Part shown: positions 25,011-37,900 of the stretch, one piece after another | Layout: each line of letters begins with the position of its first letter | Numbering within the stretch: position 1 is the first letter of the stretch | Source of the DNA: Casuarius casuarius | Taxonomy: Eukaryota > Chordata > Aves > Casuariiformes > Casuariidae | Reading direction: 5' to 3' | Assembly (NCBI GenBank): GCA_003342895.1 | Contig: PTFA01000277.1 | Coordinates: forward strand, 186,001-250,000 | DNA length: 64,000 bases | The notes under the pieces: model-generated | What the model was told of the DNA's origin: nothing | The model's input: only the letters and a program-made list of their open reading frames with translations | Databases searched by the model: none | Translations under genes and position numbers: made by a program

Positions 25011-28000
25011 CTAAAGCCCGGAAGGAGAAAGAAAAAAAGGTTGTTTGCATGGAGTAGTGTCTCATTTTTCTATTATACATCACAGATTTTCACTGGAGAT
25101 GTCTTGTGTTGCCTCAGAACAAGCACCTCATCTTCCACTAATTTTCTCTGGCAACTTGCTCAAATAGAAATATTTCTCAAAGAAGGAAAACGGCTCCAAA
25201 CAGAGCAGTTGTAATGTTCTAACATTTGCAATTAAAGAAACAGAAGGTTAGCTTAAGCAATTCAGTTTGATTGGTTTTAAATCCCAGCTTAACCCACCCT
25301 TTAACTTAATAAACAAGAAGTTGAGGGAGAGAATTATATTTGATGACTGCTGACTTTTTAGGTGACTGTTTACATACGAAACAATGCAGAACCTGTATTT
25401 CTGTGAGTAGCTGATGAAAAAAGTCAACATCCAATAATCTAAGTACAAAACGTTTTCACAGAGTCAGAACACAGGAAGGAAGAGACCAGCAAAAGCTTTT
25501 GTCCTTTGTCTAGCACAAGGATTTGAATAGAAATGGTAAAATTCTTATTTATAGACAGGGCTCTAAAACTTGAGATTATCTACTAGACCAGACAGAGGGC
25601 AAAGACACCTCTTACCACTGACTTTGAACTGGTTACAATCATAATTTGTACTTCTGCACCACTGCACACGTTTTTTAGGCTCCCCTGTCTCTCCTGGTGA
25701 GGGGCAGTAACACTGTCGCTGTTTCACATGGGGAAAGCAAAGACTCGGAGGGGCGAAGCGTGTGGCCCTGCTCCCCGGTAACTCTGCAGCCCCAGCACAG
25801 CGCACCTCCCACAAGCAGCTGGACAGTTTTGTTCTCATTTCCCTCCAGCTCACATGGGCAGGATGTTGGAGACTTGGATCCCAGGATGAACGTGGAGCAG
25901 GTACTTCCCTGTTTACTTTTCTGTGATTCCTTCCCAGAGCCCTGCGCACCCCCAGGACGTGCTCTGCTGCAGATGCTGAGCTCCCACCCAGGGCCTTGGA
26001 GGAAGTGGGCAGACAGTCCTCTCGGCTGCAGATCAGGGACTCGGTGAGGAGGACAGTGGTCTGAATAGGGCCTTATTTCCTCACCTCAACTCCCTCATCT
26101 ATAAAACACAAAAGATAAATACTGCCCTCTTCCCATCACAAGATGGCAAGCCCAGTCAGAGCAGCCCTGGCAAGTAGTCCTGACACAGTATCAGTGGACG
26201 ATGCAGGATAAACCTGAAATACATATATCGTATGAATGCTGATGACAAAGCACAGAGCAAGGACTCACCTGAGGTCTGTACACACAGTAAAGCTATGACT
26301 TCATACAACTTTTCATACAAAAAGGCTTCTTTTTTTTTTTTAATTAGATCAATCCACTACCTGCTGGAGTTTTGTGCTCTTCTTCCCTGCTCTCTCTTGT
26401 GCAGAAAGCCCCTGGGTATCCTCACCTGCCAGAGCAGGCAGAAGGCAGCAGGGGCTCCCACCTGGTTACTTCACCAGGCAAAGAATGGAGTCAAATTAAC
26501 CGTAATTTTCCTGCATGGAAGTGACATCCCAGATTTAGTGATATTCATGTTTGAGTAAACTGCAACCGGATAGTTTGCTGGGTGACTCCGTAACCTGATA
26601 CTTTTCCTTTAGGCTGAAAACTACAGTGCAAACATTTCTCTGAGTAAGTGAATTAAGAAACAGCACTTTGAAGAGCTTAAATTGCACTTGACCTTTATTT
26701 TACAACAGCAGTTGTGTTCAACAAAAAGCACTCAGAAAAACGTCCAGGCATACTGTTTCCTCAGTGATGTTGCTAAGATACTCCTCACAGGTGCAGAAAC
26801 TATGGTAAGCTTTCCCTTTCTATGGGAGAAGGCTGTTGGTATTCAGTAATAACTCTTGTGAAGAGTTTGCTCTCTGAGGTCTCTGCTCTGGGCAGAGCAT
26901 GCTGCAGCCAGTTTTACCATCTGTTTCTCACACAACACCAAGCTGCTAAGGAGTAAAACACCAAAATGCATTAATTATTATTATACACTGTCTTGTCATC
27001 ATTGTCTTTATCTGTCTCACAGCCTCAAACCCCATGCCGCCTTTAAAGGAAGGCCCTGCCAGAATAATCTGTAATTTAGAAAAAGCCAGTTTAATACTGA
27101 AGGAAAATTTAATAAAATTTGCATACCTTTAAAAAAACCAACTATTTATAATGCTATTCATAGATCAATAGTGCCAGAGTACACAAGTGCTCTACAACAT
27201 CAAGGTTAAAGGTCATTCCCTCCTAACTTTGCAACAAGATCTGAAATAGCAAAAGCAAAATTCAGACCGTTGGAAACGTTTATAAGCAGTCATGGGAAAA
27301 TGCACAGGCAACAGCCTACGGGTATCCAACCTATTTCTTATAAAAAATTATTTACTTTCCATAGGTAAACTATTACAATTGCACTTCAGATATTCTCCTT
27401 TCTTTTTTTTTTTTGAAATATGTAAAAGCTCTATTTCTTAGATTTGCATAGAGTGACCTTAAGAGTTTGTGCAAGTTCTGTCTTGTGGGCCTGACGCCAC
27501 GAAGCAGAGAGCAGAGTAACTCCCTTTGTGCTCAAAAGACCTCATGAATATTTGTTCCTTAACAGCTCAAAAAAAGACTCTGCAGAACCCCCAGTCTCCT
27601 ACTCCACATAAACCTCCCGAGGAGAATCGCCTTCCTGGTTTCTTCATAGTTTTTACTTGCTTATGTATAAGGTAGCTGCCATCAGTCAAGGAATTCAGGC
27701 TAATCCTCCTGGCTGCTTTAACACAGCGCAGTTCCCTTGCACACTGCACAGCTCGTAGAGAATCATGTTTACCAACTCCAGCCTAGGCAGTTTGCCAGTA
27801 CCCATGTGTTATTGACCTTCAGTTTGGTTTGCGAGTCTATTCAAACTCTGCTCATTACCTGGACACCTGAAACCGAAGAATACCCTTTTGGAGCACGTAT
27901 TGAATCACAGTGTGGGAAAGTCATCTGTAATACAAGCATCGGATAAAAAAATGTCAGCAAACAGAAAAGCCTCCAGATATTCTTGACTAACACAAAGCCA

Positions 28001-29009
28001 TTTTTTGTTCCATCTCTGTAACATGAGCTTTACTGTTTTTCACTGGGAGCTTCAACAATTACAAGATTTTTGCTTCTGGCTCTAAGAAAAATTACATATA
28101 AGGCAAGTTTTATCTGGGTAAAAAACAGGCTAATTCTGAGGAAGTCAACAGACAGGTATTTTATTCACTAGAGCTCAGTTTAGTTCTTGAAGGTTGGATT
28201 CATTCGTAAAACAATAATTCCATTCAAAATCACAATAATTCATTCATAAAATAAAAATAAAGGGTTAACAAAAATAATTAATTCCAAAAAGAAATACAGA
28301 TCAACAATAATCTCCATTATATGACTCTACTTACATCTGTTGTTTGAGACAGAATAGACACAAAAACTGGAAACAGAAGGTCAACTTTGCTGTTTCGTAG
28401 CTAAAAGGATCTATGAACTAAACATGCAGAAGATCCCACAGATCCTGTGCCTTTTTGCATTAGAGCCCTGGTATGTTTGATGCACTTTGCTTTTTGCAGA
28501 AATGCACCAGAAAAGCTGTAAGCAAGGATAGCTCTGCTAGAAATATAAGGCTTCTGCTTTTCTATAGACTGAAGTACATCATGGACACGTTTTATAGTAA
28601 AAGACTAGGAGGAATCAGAAGGAAGAAAAAGGTTAATTAGAGCATCATAGCTGGGAAACTGTGGCAAACATCACTTTTTGAACATTAATGCAGATTTTAC
28701 AAGAGGTTCCTTATTAAAGGATAATATTCATGCACGACATAAAGACAGAATTGAGACCATTAAAAATATTTTCAATGATAAGTACGTAATAGAGAAAATC
28801 TATTTTGGCATAAACATAGTGTACTAGAGGCTGTTTTGGGAAGCAACCTTTTACTGAAGCTAAGAGCAAATAGCTCAGTTTCATTAAAAACAGTGAAATC
28901 TTGTAAAATTTTGTATCTGTTGCTGAAACAAACAAAAGCCTTTGGGAACAGTAGACAATATCTTTCTGTTGTTTGATTGTTTTGTGCAACTTAAAGAAAC
29001 AAAACAGTT

Positions 29010-29036
29010 AAGTGTCAGTTAAGCTCACTGACACTT
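29010..29036. repeat. Perfect 10-bp inverted repeat (hairpin)
   Basis: AAGTGTCAGT (29010-29019) and its exact reverse complement ACTGACACTT (29027-29036) are separated by a 7-nt loop. On either strand this forms a 10-bp stem. It lies in STOX1 intron 1, away from any exon. It is too short for a microRNA precursor and lacks a T tract to suggest a Pol III terminator. Confidence 0.85.
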
Positions 29037-29647
29037 CATCAGTTGGTGCTGAAGAAGCTACATACACATCAACACGTCAGATTTCCATAGCTACTGATTC
29101 TTGCAAGAACAAATGCTCCCAAATCATGACAATTAGGCAAAAAATAGGCAAAAATATTCTTTATTTAGACTCAGTCACTAACTTTTGAAAACCGAGGATG
29201 ATGTCATGCTACTTTGTTTAATTTTTTTGCCTTCCTAACAACATCTGAAAGTCTGGTCCCAACTGCAAGTGTTGAGAACTTTTAAAAATATAACCTTTAA
29301 AATGCTTTCTGAGGTTCCTAGCTAGGAGCCATTAAATCCTGACACTAACCTTAGGGCTTAACAGCAACCCACAGCCGTCTTTTGTTTCATCACCCACACT
29401 AAAACAGAAGTAGGTACGGTGAAAGCAAAGCAGGTTTCAATAGGAAAGACAGGAGATACAGGCTTGTGAAATCAACAGAGCTCTCCCTTGCAAATTTTGG
29501 ATCAAGCCCGAGAGCAGGAACACCTTACACAGCAGACACCGTGTTCGGTATGGCACAGTTTTTGTTAGGCCAGGGACAGTGGGAAAGTTTTTGCCACTGA
29601 AACTCAAAACTCTGACCTTGAGGGAGATCAACCCCTTGAACACTTAC

Positions 29648-29741
29648 CGAGGCCGCTGACACGTCCACTTAAATGCTCCAAGAACATCTCGAGAGCAGGT
29701 TTCAAGCTCCTCAAACGCTGCCCAAACACAAGAACAGGCAT
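29648..29741 (-). CDS. STOX1: Candidate alternative first coding exon of STOX1
   Basis: On the minus strand an ATG (29739-29741) opens a 31-codon frame, MPVLVFGQRLRSLKPALEMF and on, ending in CTC G directly before a strong donor GTAAGT. The single leftover G is exactly the phase STOX1 exon 2 needs, giving a glycine before DVPPAL. An in-frame TGA lies 9 nt upstream, so the ATG would be the true start. Against it: the start context is weak, the peptide is unlike the GC-rich mammalian exon 1, and an internal CAG could equally be an acceptor for a non-coding exon. One phase in three matches by chance. It is a hypothesis only. Confidence 0.3.
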
Positions 29742-32700
29742 GCAGTTTCAGATAGGCTCTTTAAAGGAAAGCTGAGCACTTCTGCTCCCTTGAAGGCTGG
29801 CAGGTGAGTTGTCCTGTGCTTGGAGATGCGGTCCACCCACAACAGCAGAAATAGCCAACGAGCAAAGCAAAATAAACACAGCTGCCCCTGCGGCGCTCTC
29901 ACTCTTCACAAGCACAAATGGCACATGCCAGTGAAACAGAACTACAAGCAAAAGCCCTGAAGATAATTATTTTTCCTGTATTTTAACTTGCCCATAGCTT
30001 TTCAGTCAGTTCACATATGGCATTAAATGTAACCAGCATGGCTGATAGCGAGGAAGATTAAATATTTCAGCATTCAGCGTCTGGCTTGATCCTACAAAAC
30101 AGACTGGTTCCAAACCTTCATTGCAGGGAGGAAAAAATACCGTGAAATGAAATGGTCTCAGAGAAGTTACAAAAAGCACGACGACTAGCCCATCGAGGCC
30201 AACAGCGGGACAGGAACAAGCAGCACAACAGCAGAGCACAAGCCGCTGACACTGTTCCTGACTCCTGTAACTGCCTGCAGGTGCTGCCGTGCAATGCTGT
30301 GGGAATTTAGCACAAGCACATCTTTTCCACTTGGCCTGATCCAAAAAGCCCCATTGCAACCCTGGCATCTCTCCACCAAAGCAGCTATAGCTTTCCCTCA
30401 CTCCCAAGCCTGTCCTCTCTTCTGCAGTAAATCTCAGGACCATCCAAACAGCTCTTTAATGTCAAAAGCTTTGTTCTAAGCAGAAAGCATTACTGTGTGT
30501 TGGTTAGGTACCTGCCTACACAGTGAAAGACTTACTATAAAAACATCACCATGCAGTTGAGAAATTCCTCTATCTGTTCAGCTAAAGGTCAGCTCCAAGT
30601 GCTGCAGTATCCCCAGGGCTGACTCAGTTTGCCTGGAAACGTGCTGTCACTCAAAAGGCAATCACGAAAAGCAGACAATATAAAACTACAATTACAGGAG
30701 TAAGATACACCTGTGATCCTGCCTCCTCTCCACAGAAAGGGGCAAATGTCACTTTGTTGCCCACTCCCTGTCTTCAGTTCACATTTACCCCACCAAGAAA
30801 AGCCATGCACTAGTCTTGTAGAGCAGCAGCACTCATGGAGCTATTCAGAAGAGGACATAGCCCCCTGCACTGCATTTCCAGCAAACCCTGGTTCAGGGGA
30901 CACACGACAGCTAGCGCATCCAACTCACACCCAGGCAACGCTTGGCCAAATCCCGCCCGCTGCAGAAATTTAGAAAAGCTCCTGCAGGAACACTGCTAAA
31001 ACCTGCTACCGCCAAGGGGAGAATTCACCCCATACCCTCAGATCCTGCAAAAGACATAATCCCGCTGCAGGGAGTTTTCCTGTTCAGCTGGGAACAGAGC
31101 TTGGAGGGTATATGGGCTACCTCACACCTCCGCGAGCAGCCAGGATGTTGATGGATGTGCACAGATGATTTTCCTTCCACTCCCCATAGACAGAAATCCA
31201 GCTTTGAAGATGATCCTTATGCTGGAAAATGTTTCCCCACCCTTTAATTGGGCTAGAATTTATGGCCCACTGAAAAGTCAGCTTAGGAATGAAAAGCAGT
31301 GTCTTTACCACCACAACCAGTCTCAGGGGAGTTGTTTGGACACCACAGTTTAAACAACACTAGTTTGGATCAGAGAACCTTAGCCCAGATTTCCCAAACT
31401 CTTCTCCAAACTTTGGCACTGTTAAACTCCCTTTCCATGTTTCAGTTCACTTACATTTCAGCCAAAAGGAAATGATAAAAGGCAAATAAAGCAACTGAGC
31501 ACCTCCATGGTATTACAGAAGACTCAGTGAATATCTTTTCAAAAGCCAGTTTAGCAGAAACTTTGATGTGAAGATACTGGGTTGTGAGATCTCACAAACA
31601 GAGGTGAAGCCTCCAACAGAAATTACCAAGACGTGCAGATGTCTGCAGGATATTGAAGACGTAGGAGAACACTTCCTGGGGGGAAAATAAATGAGGCAGT
31701 TCATGAAGTACCTGAACAAGTGCTCTGAATTATGGGCTAACTTTACTGCAATATTTTCTTGGCAATAACCAAAGTATTTCAGAATTTCAGCATAGTTTTT
31801 GACCTTGGAAACTGAACTTATAGCTGACCATAGCCCACAAAGTTGAACTCCAGTAACAGAGAAAAGATGCTAACAAGGCAAAAAACAAAACAAGTTTGTT
31901 TTTTTTTAGAAAAGCAAAATGAATTAATTGTTTTTCACCAGTCCAGTTTATTTCAGTTATTTAAATAAACAGTCTTTCAGCTTTAAAATTACATTGGATT
32001 TGCTAAATAAACAGCAACTGCAATTTCAGTTGTTTCCTTGCCCAGAAAGCTTTCTGCTTCAATACAAATTGGACTGCTTACAGAGACACTGTGCACTGCT
32101 GGTAACGGGGACCTGGATTGCTACTGGTACACCAATGTACAATGAAGCATATTAGGAAAAAGTGTTTTACGTTGTAGATTATTCTCAAGGGTTTCACTCT
32201 ATTCTCACCACTGCGGGCAGTTTGTTGGGTTTTGCCTATCGAGCTCTGCTGTTTGTTAGCAATAAAAAGCACTGTGTGAGTTGCAGTAATGATACAGAGC
32301 ACTAGTATCTGTTTACTTGAGTTTTCCCAGGAGTTTTTTTTTTTATATAAAACATACTAAAGAATTGGCAGAAATTAGCTCTGGACGTATGTTGTTTTGG
32401 CAATGCAGATACCAAATATTTTTCTAACCTGATGTTAAAAAAAAAAAAAAGCAAGCAAGAAAAATCTCTTGTTTAAGCACTGCAGCAATTTTATCAGGTT
32501 AAAGAGAACCACGCTGCCATCAGCCTCAGCTTCTCTGTTCATGTCACACTTCCTCTCATCTGCATGTTTTTAGCTCATGGACTGCATGATCGAAAGACCA
32601 TTAAAGCTTTCTTTAAGTCTAAAACAACAAGAAAAGTTACCCGAATAGAGTCACACACCTCTTTCTGCTGATACATCTAATCTACTTTCGTTTTGCATTG

Positions 32701-32829
32701 AATGAAAGCGAACCTACTTTTAGTAGGTTCACAGTAGTGAGGAGGCTCCCGTTCCTTCAAGTGTTAGTGGCAAAACCCAAAGCACAGCTGCAGAGCTGAA
32801 TTGATGCGATTACACCCAAAGCATCACAG

Positions 32830-33604
32830 CGGCTTCGGGGAACCCTGTGAAATTCAGTGAGGACAAACGCGTGACCCTGCTGCTGGGAAGGCAGGTGCCC
32901 TTGCAGGGAGACAGGCAGGGAGCAGCTCTGCCAAAAGGGCCCAGGGGTCCTGGCAGACAGCGAGCTGAGCACGAGCCAGCAGCATGCCCTGACCNCTAAG
33001 GAGGCCAGCAGCACCCTGGGCTGCACGAACCACAGCACTGCCAGCAGGTCGAGGGAAGTGATTATCCCCCTCTGCCCAGCACTCAGGCCACGTCTAGCAT
33101 CCTACGTCCAGTTTTGGACCTCCCAGTACAGGCAAGACATCTGTAAACTGGGACAAGTTCAGCAGAGGGCAACCAAGATGGCCAAGGGCTGGGGCCCTTC
33201 CCCGGTGAGGAGAAGCTGAGGGAATGGGGCTTGTTTAGCCTGGGGAAGAAATGACTTTGGCAGGACATGACAGCAGCCCCCCAGTACCTACGAGGAGGTC
33301 ATCAGGAGGACAGAGCCGGGCTCTGCACGGATGTGTGTGGTGGCAGGACGAGAGACAACGGGCATGAGCTGGAAAAGGACTGGTTCAGAGTGGGTGTAAG
33401 GAAACCCCTTTTCCCCACGAGGCCAGCCCAGCAGTGGGGCAGGGTGCCCGGACAGGTTGGGCAGTCTCCGTCCATGGAGGTTTTCAAGATGGGACTGGAT
33501 AAAGCCCTGAGCAACCTGCTCTGACCCCACAGCTGCCCCTGCTTGGAGTAGGAGGTTGGACCAGAGCCCTCCTGAGGTCCCCTCAAGCCTGAATCATCCT
33601 GAGT
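32830..33604 (+). mobile_element. CR1 LINE, 5'-truncated 3' end
   Basis: About 775 bp of a chicken repeat 1 (CR1) non-LTR retrotransposon in plus orientation. Diagnostic phrases include GAGCCAGCAGCATGCCCTG, GCCAGCAGGTCGAGGGAAGT, TGGAGGTTTTCAAGATGGGA, GGATAAAGCCCTGAGCAACC, GGAGGTTGGACCAGAGCC and TCCTGAGGTCCCCTCAAGCC. This is the C-terminal reverse-transcriptase region plus 3' UTR typical of 5'-truncated copies. It has many substitutions, frame breaks and one ambiguous base (32995), so it is old and inactive. The 5' edge is approximate. CR1 is the dominant LINE of birds and other sauropsids, and this is the main lineage clue in the window. Confidence 0.92.
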
Positions 33605-34101
33605 GCCAAATATAAAATAAAAGATACACTTCTTAAGTTATTAAAACATAAGGCAGACCAAGGCACCAAATACAGTGAAAATCCTGACAGAGCTGTGTTG
33701 CAGTAACGAGGGTTGTTCGTTTTAGTAGGCTAGGACAACTTTCTCCTGTTGAACAAGAAAACCTGTCAAGCAAATCAGGTACATCAGTTTTAACCGCTAA
33801 CATTGGCATAGGATTAAACATAGACATAAAGAGGTAAATCGTGGTCAGCAGTGATGCATTTCCACAGTAATACTGCCGTGCATGGGAACAGAGTCAGTGC
33901 CATTCTGAAATGGGCTTTAACCCTCAGGAATTAAGAATCTGCAGTAGATACGTAAAAACAGTTACCTCAAAAACATTAACACCTTGATGTCATTATCCAA
34001 GAAGCCCAACTTTACATGCCTTCAATATTTCTTTTTCTACTCTATCCCAGCAATAAGCAACGACTGCCAAGAACTTTCAAGCTGCTCCAAAGAGCAGAAC
34101 T

Positions 34102-34220
34102 GCAGTGGGGAATGGGGAAGTCCTAGAGCCATAAACAGTGGGAAAACTCCTGGAAAGCAGTGGGAAAACTCCTAGAAAGCACCTAGGGAATTTCTAGAAA
34201 GCAAAGGGAAGCCTCTAAAG
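34102..34220. repeat. Degenerate 22-bp minisatellite
   Basis: Successive 22-bp units start at 34136, 34158 and 34180, with a 19-bp copy at 34202 and a diverged copy near 34102. The unit is close to CAGTGGGAAAACTCCTAGAA plus AG. The first two full copies differ at one base. Related words (GGAAATCCTGG, AAATTCCTAGAAGG, TTCCTAGG) continue to about 34365, suggesting an older array decaying into the flank. Confidence 0.85.
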
Positions 34221-34928
34221 AGCTGGTGGTAATTCCCAGCATGTTCCCAACCCAGGGAACTGGGTTGGAAATCCTGGACAACGATTGGAAAATTCCTAGA
34301 AGGATTCAGATCCAGCAATTCCTAGGTAGCACAGGGGACTTCTGGAAAGGAAACCCTGGCTGCTCTCGGCAGAGCTACCCGAGGCAGGTACCTGCATGCA
34401 GGGACATTGGCCCCAGCCCCTGTCCCCGGAGCGGGATTAGCCAGTGCCGGGAATGTCACAGCCCTCCTTCCCCAAGTGCCCTCGTCCTTCCCAGAGGCCA
34501 CCTGCCAAGGACCTGATCCCTGATCCTGACTCGATTTCAGGAATCCGGCAGGTCACGGCAAGCCTTTAGGCTGTCATTAATGTGAAGTCCCACTGGTTTA
34601 ATTCCACATTAAAACAATGCACGAGGCTGCAGGTAGTTTCCCTTAAGAAAATCAAAGTAGTCTCAACAGCTCATCTAAACTGTCTGAGTTCAGAAAGAGG
34701 ATCTACTTCCCAGTGTCACTGTTGTGATTGACTGAAGAGAGATTTTGGTTAGCCCTGATAAGGTGTCAGACATGTGGACACACCAACAATCATATTTTCC
34801 TGAGGGGGAAGAAAAGAGATGGCAATTCTTCTCTTAAACAAAAATAGTAACATTTGAAGAAACACCTCCAAAAGGAAAGCAAGTGCAGGGCTATTATTTT
34901 ATTCCTGGGATACTTATCCTAATTTACA

Positions 34929-34998
34929 TGAGAAAGAAGCATAAAATGCGCAGCACGAGGCTATGAGAAAGAAGCATAAAATGCGCAGCACGAGGCTA
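34929..34998. repeat. Perfect 35-bp tandem duplication
   Basis: A 35-bp unit beginning TGAGAAAGAAGCATAAAATG occurs twice with no mismatch (34929-34963 and 34964-34998). Perfect identity implies a very recent event, a polymorphism or an assembly duplication. Confidence 0.95.
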
Positions 34999-37900
34999 CG
35001 CTCCCCTAGCCTCTTCAAAGGTCTAAAGCAGTCGTCTGGTTTAGCCAGACGCTGGTACCATGCCTCACGCGGCCCCTCTCGCCACCCACTCTGGCCACCC
35101 TGCTCTCCGTAACCCAGTGCACCAGCACTTTTGACCTCCACTAGCTGTGAGGTTTTCTTGGATTACACCAAAGTAAAGAAAAAAGGGGACGGTTACACTT
35201 CATGTTGTTAACAAGGCCATGCGAAACAGCATCCACATGGAAAAACTATTGGATTTCTCTTCAGCCGTCAGACAGACAGCTACTGTTTTCGTAACTGAAC
35301 TGCATCTGTACATGCTGCTTGTTAGAGCTGCTGCTCTCCACAGCGATGAAGTGGGCACATCCTGCAGCAGGATGGGGTTAGACACAAGCTAAAACTAACC
35401 TTGAAATGAAATCTCCAGTTTTGGAACCATATGAATAACTATAGGGGAAGCACTACTAATTAATGCCATTTCTTTGTCTACATGTTATTAAAATAATAAC
35501 AAACTGACATTCACGAACTGCTGTCTTATCTCCCTGCCAGGAAACTGAGAGAGACAAAAATGCCCTCATCCTACATGAGCATTAAGGCAGTTAAAATTTG
35601 CCATTCAGGGTTCGAGATGCAAGAATTCAGAAGACTGAGCATGGCACAGGTCAGCCTCTTTTCTTGAAACACAAGGAAGAGTTTCTTCTGCTGAAAATCT
35701 CTAGCACTGAAAAACAGACAATACATATCAACTTCTTCATGAACAATCCTTTTAGAGGTAGTTTTTTAAAAAAAGTCAGAGTGAATTAAACTGGATGGAG
35801 TTTGTTGTACAGAGAGCTGATATGCTGCTGTTCAGCAGTACTTACTCGTTAAACAGTGCTACTAAAGACTGCTTGCCAAAGCAGTGAAAAATGCACACGC
35901 ACAAATGCTTTTGCAGATTACACCTTTGATGTAATTCAATCTGAGCAGATCTGGTAAATCCATCAGGATTTTTCAAGAGCATTACAGCACCTGGTACATC
36001 CCTGTGGTGATTTACTGTTCGAACATGGCAATTCAATTTAGTGCAATAAAAGGTTTTATAATACAGGATTAATACCTTACTAAGAACTTGATATTGAAAA
36101 GCATGGACCGTGGAGAGATACAACCTTGCCTGAAGTCAGTGATAAGTGCTCAATACCAGTTAAAATGCGGCGCTAAACACTGTGTAATAAGGTTTACATA
36201 GCCATCGCACTGAGAGAATTAAATTAGTAAGCAGAAAATAGCAAGGTAGATTAAAAGTTGTCCTTCAAGGAGTACAAATACTTTCTTCCTTCTTTCCCCT
36301 GAAAATTACATTGACAAAGAAGCCACTGGAACAACTGAGACAACTAGAAAAGCCCAATTACAACAGATTATACAAGCTAGCAAGTTCAAACTCAGGGATC
36401 TTGCTGAAAATAACTCTGAAAATAATGTGTAAGAATGAAACAGTTAAAAATGCAATTAAACCGTTCTTCATATTCTGACAGCCTATACACAGCGCTGCAA
36501 AATAAAGCACCATTTTAGGTTGCCCAATCTTTTTCAAGCCTGAAGAAAATGAAAAGGAACAGAATTAGTCCAATACGAAGTATGACCACATACTGTGAAT
36601 TACGCTTCACAGAAACCAGCAGCACTCCTGTACCAAATTATTCTGCTTGGATTTGCAAACCTCCGTCCCCTCTTGGGAGGCAGGAGGAGACACTGAAAGG
36701 AAGGGAACCGGCAAGAAAGGAATCGGAGCAGCACATCCCCGGCCTCTTGCCGAGCTGCCACCCTCAGTAAGGGCGGCTGTTCCTGCGTGTAGCTACAGAG
36801 CTGCCTAACAAGCAAATCCACTGCTTTGCAGGCAAAATACCGAGATGGCAAAACAGGAGTCTGCTGCTCATGGGGCCATGACGTCATTTATAGCTTCCTT
36901 GATTAGACGCTGTAGCAGGATGATGCCAATACTAACGTTAATTGCCGTGAACAGATTTAGCTCACTCGTTTGAAAATAAACCTGCCCTAGAAGCTTACCG
37001 AGTCTGTTTTGAAAAAGAACATGTCTCTCATTTTAAGCAAGATCTGGAAATGTTAAGAAATAGAGAAGATACACAGTTAGGCATGGACTCCAGCTCCACA
37101 CATGACAAAACTGTTCATGAAAGCAGAGACAAGCAGTGCAGAGAAGTTCAGCGTGCAGCAGCGTCTGTCGCGAGGCGGTCAGTGCCCGCGGACCCACGTG
37201 TCAGCACCCCAGAGGTCACTGCCCAAGTTGCACCGGCGAGTCACCAGGACATAAGGTGATCAGTTCCCCCAAACTGGCACCTCTCAGGTCATTAGACTTC
37301 ACAGGAAAGTTCGCTGTCCAAGGCAGAATAAAGTCACAGTCTGCATGCACATCCCAGCCTCAGCCTACCTGGAAGGTTGCAGGGTTTATTAGCTTTCCCC
37401 ACTGAATAATTCGCAGCCCTGCAGCAGAGATCCTGAACAGGCAGCAGGTTCTTGACTACTACAAACGCCTCTAAAGCCAAAGCAAAAAGATTTTGATCTT
37501 CCATCATTCACTTCTACCAGAGGGGAGCCACAAAAAGGGGGCCAGGCAGCTCAGGCACGTGGAAAACGCTGCTCTCAAGGGAGAAGGAAGGTTGGGATGA
37601 CTGAAACGAGCTGGTTATGGCCAAGGATGACAAACAAGCCACTACCGAAATGTGTTCTCCAGGACTGATTACCTCAGTTTCTCTCCTCAAAAGGTCTGGT
37701 GGCCAGCGCCTTCAAACTGAGCATTTCCAGTTGCATCTAATCTGGGTTGAGGGTCCCCTGTGCCTCTGAGCCCCGGCCCTGCATGGCTCTCACGTAACTG
37801 CGTACAGGAGAGGTGGGAGAGCGCGGTCTGTCCCTGAGGATCCGGTTAAAAATGTGTTAAACAACTCGGCTAAGCACAGGAGATTGTCCTACAGAGGGAT

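Larger units (their letters stand above)
25011..32829. other. STOX1 intron 1, proximal part
   Basis: Non-coding sequence upstream of STOX1 exon 2. It holds the candidate alternative first exon (29648-29741) and a hairpin (29010-29036). The remaining open frames (for example 30006-30443 on the minus strand) are not flanked by credible splice sites or recognised similarity. Confidence 0.55.

Noticed and set aside
30006..30443. 145-codon minus-strand open frame in STOX1 intron 1
   Set aside because: Cys-rich, low resemblance to any family, no splice signals in phase with STOX1.
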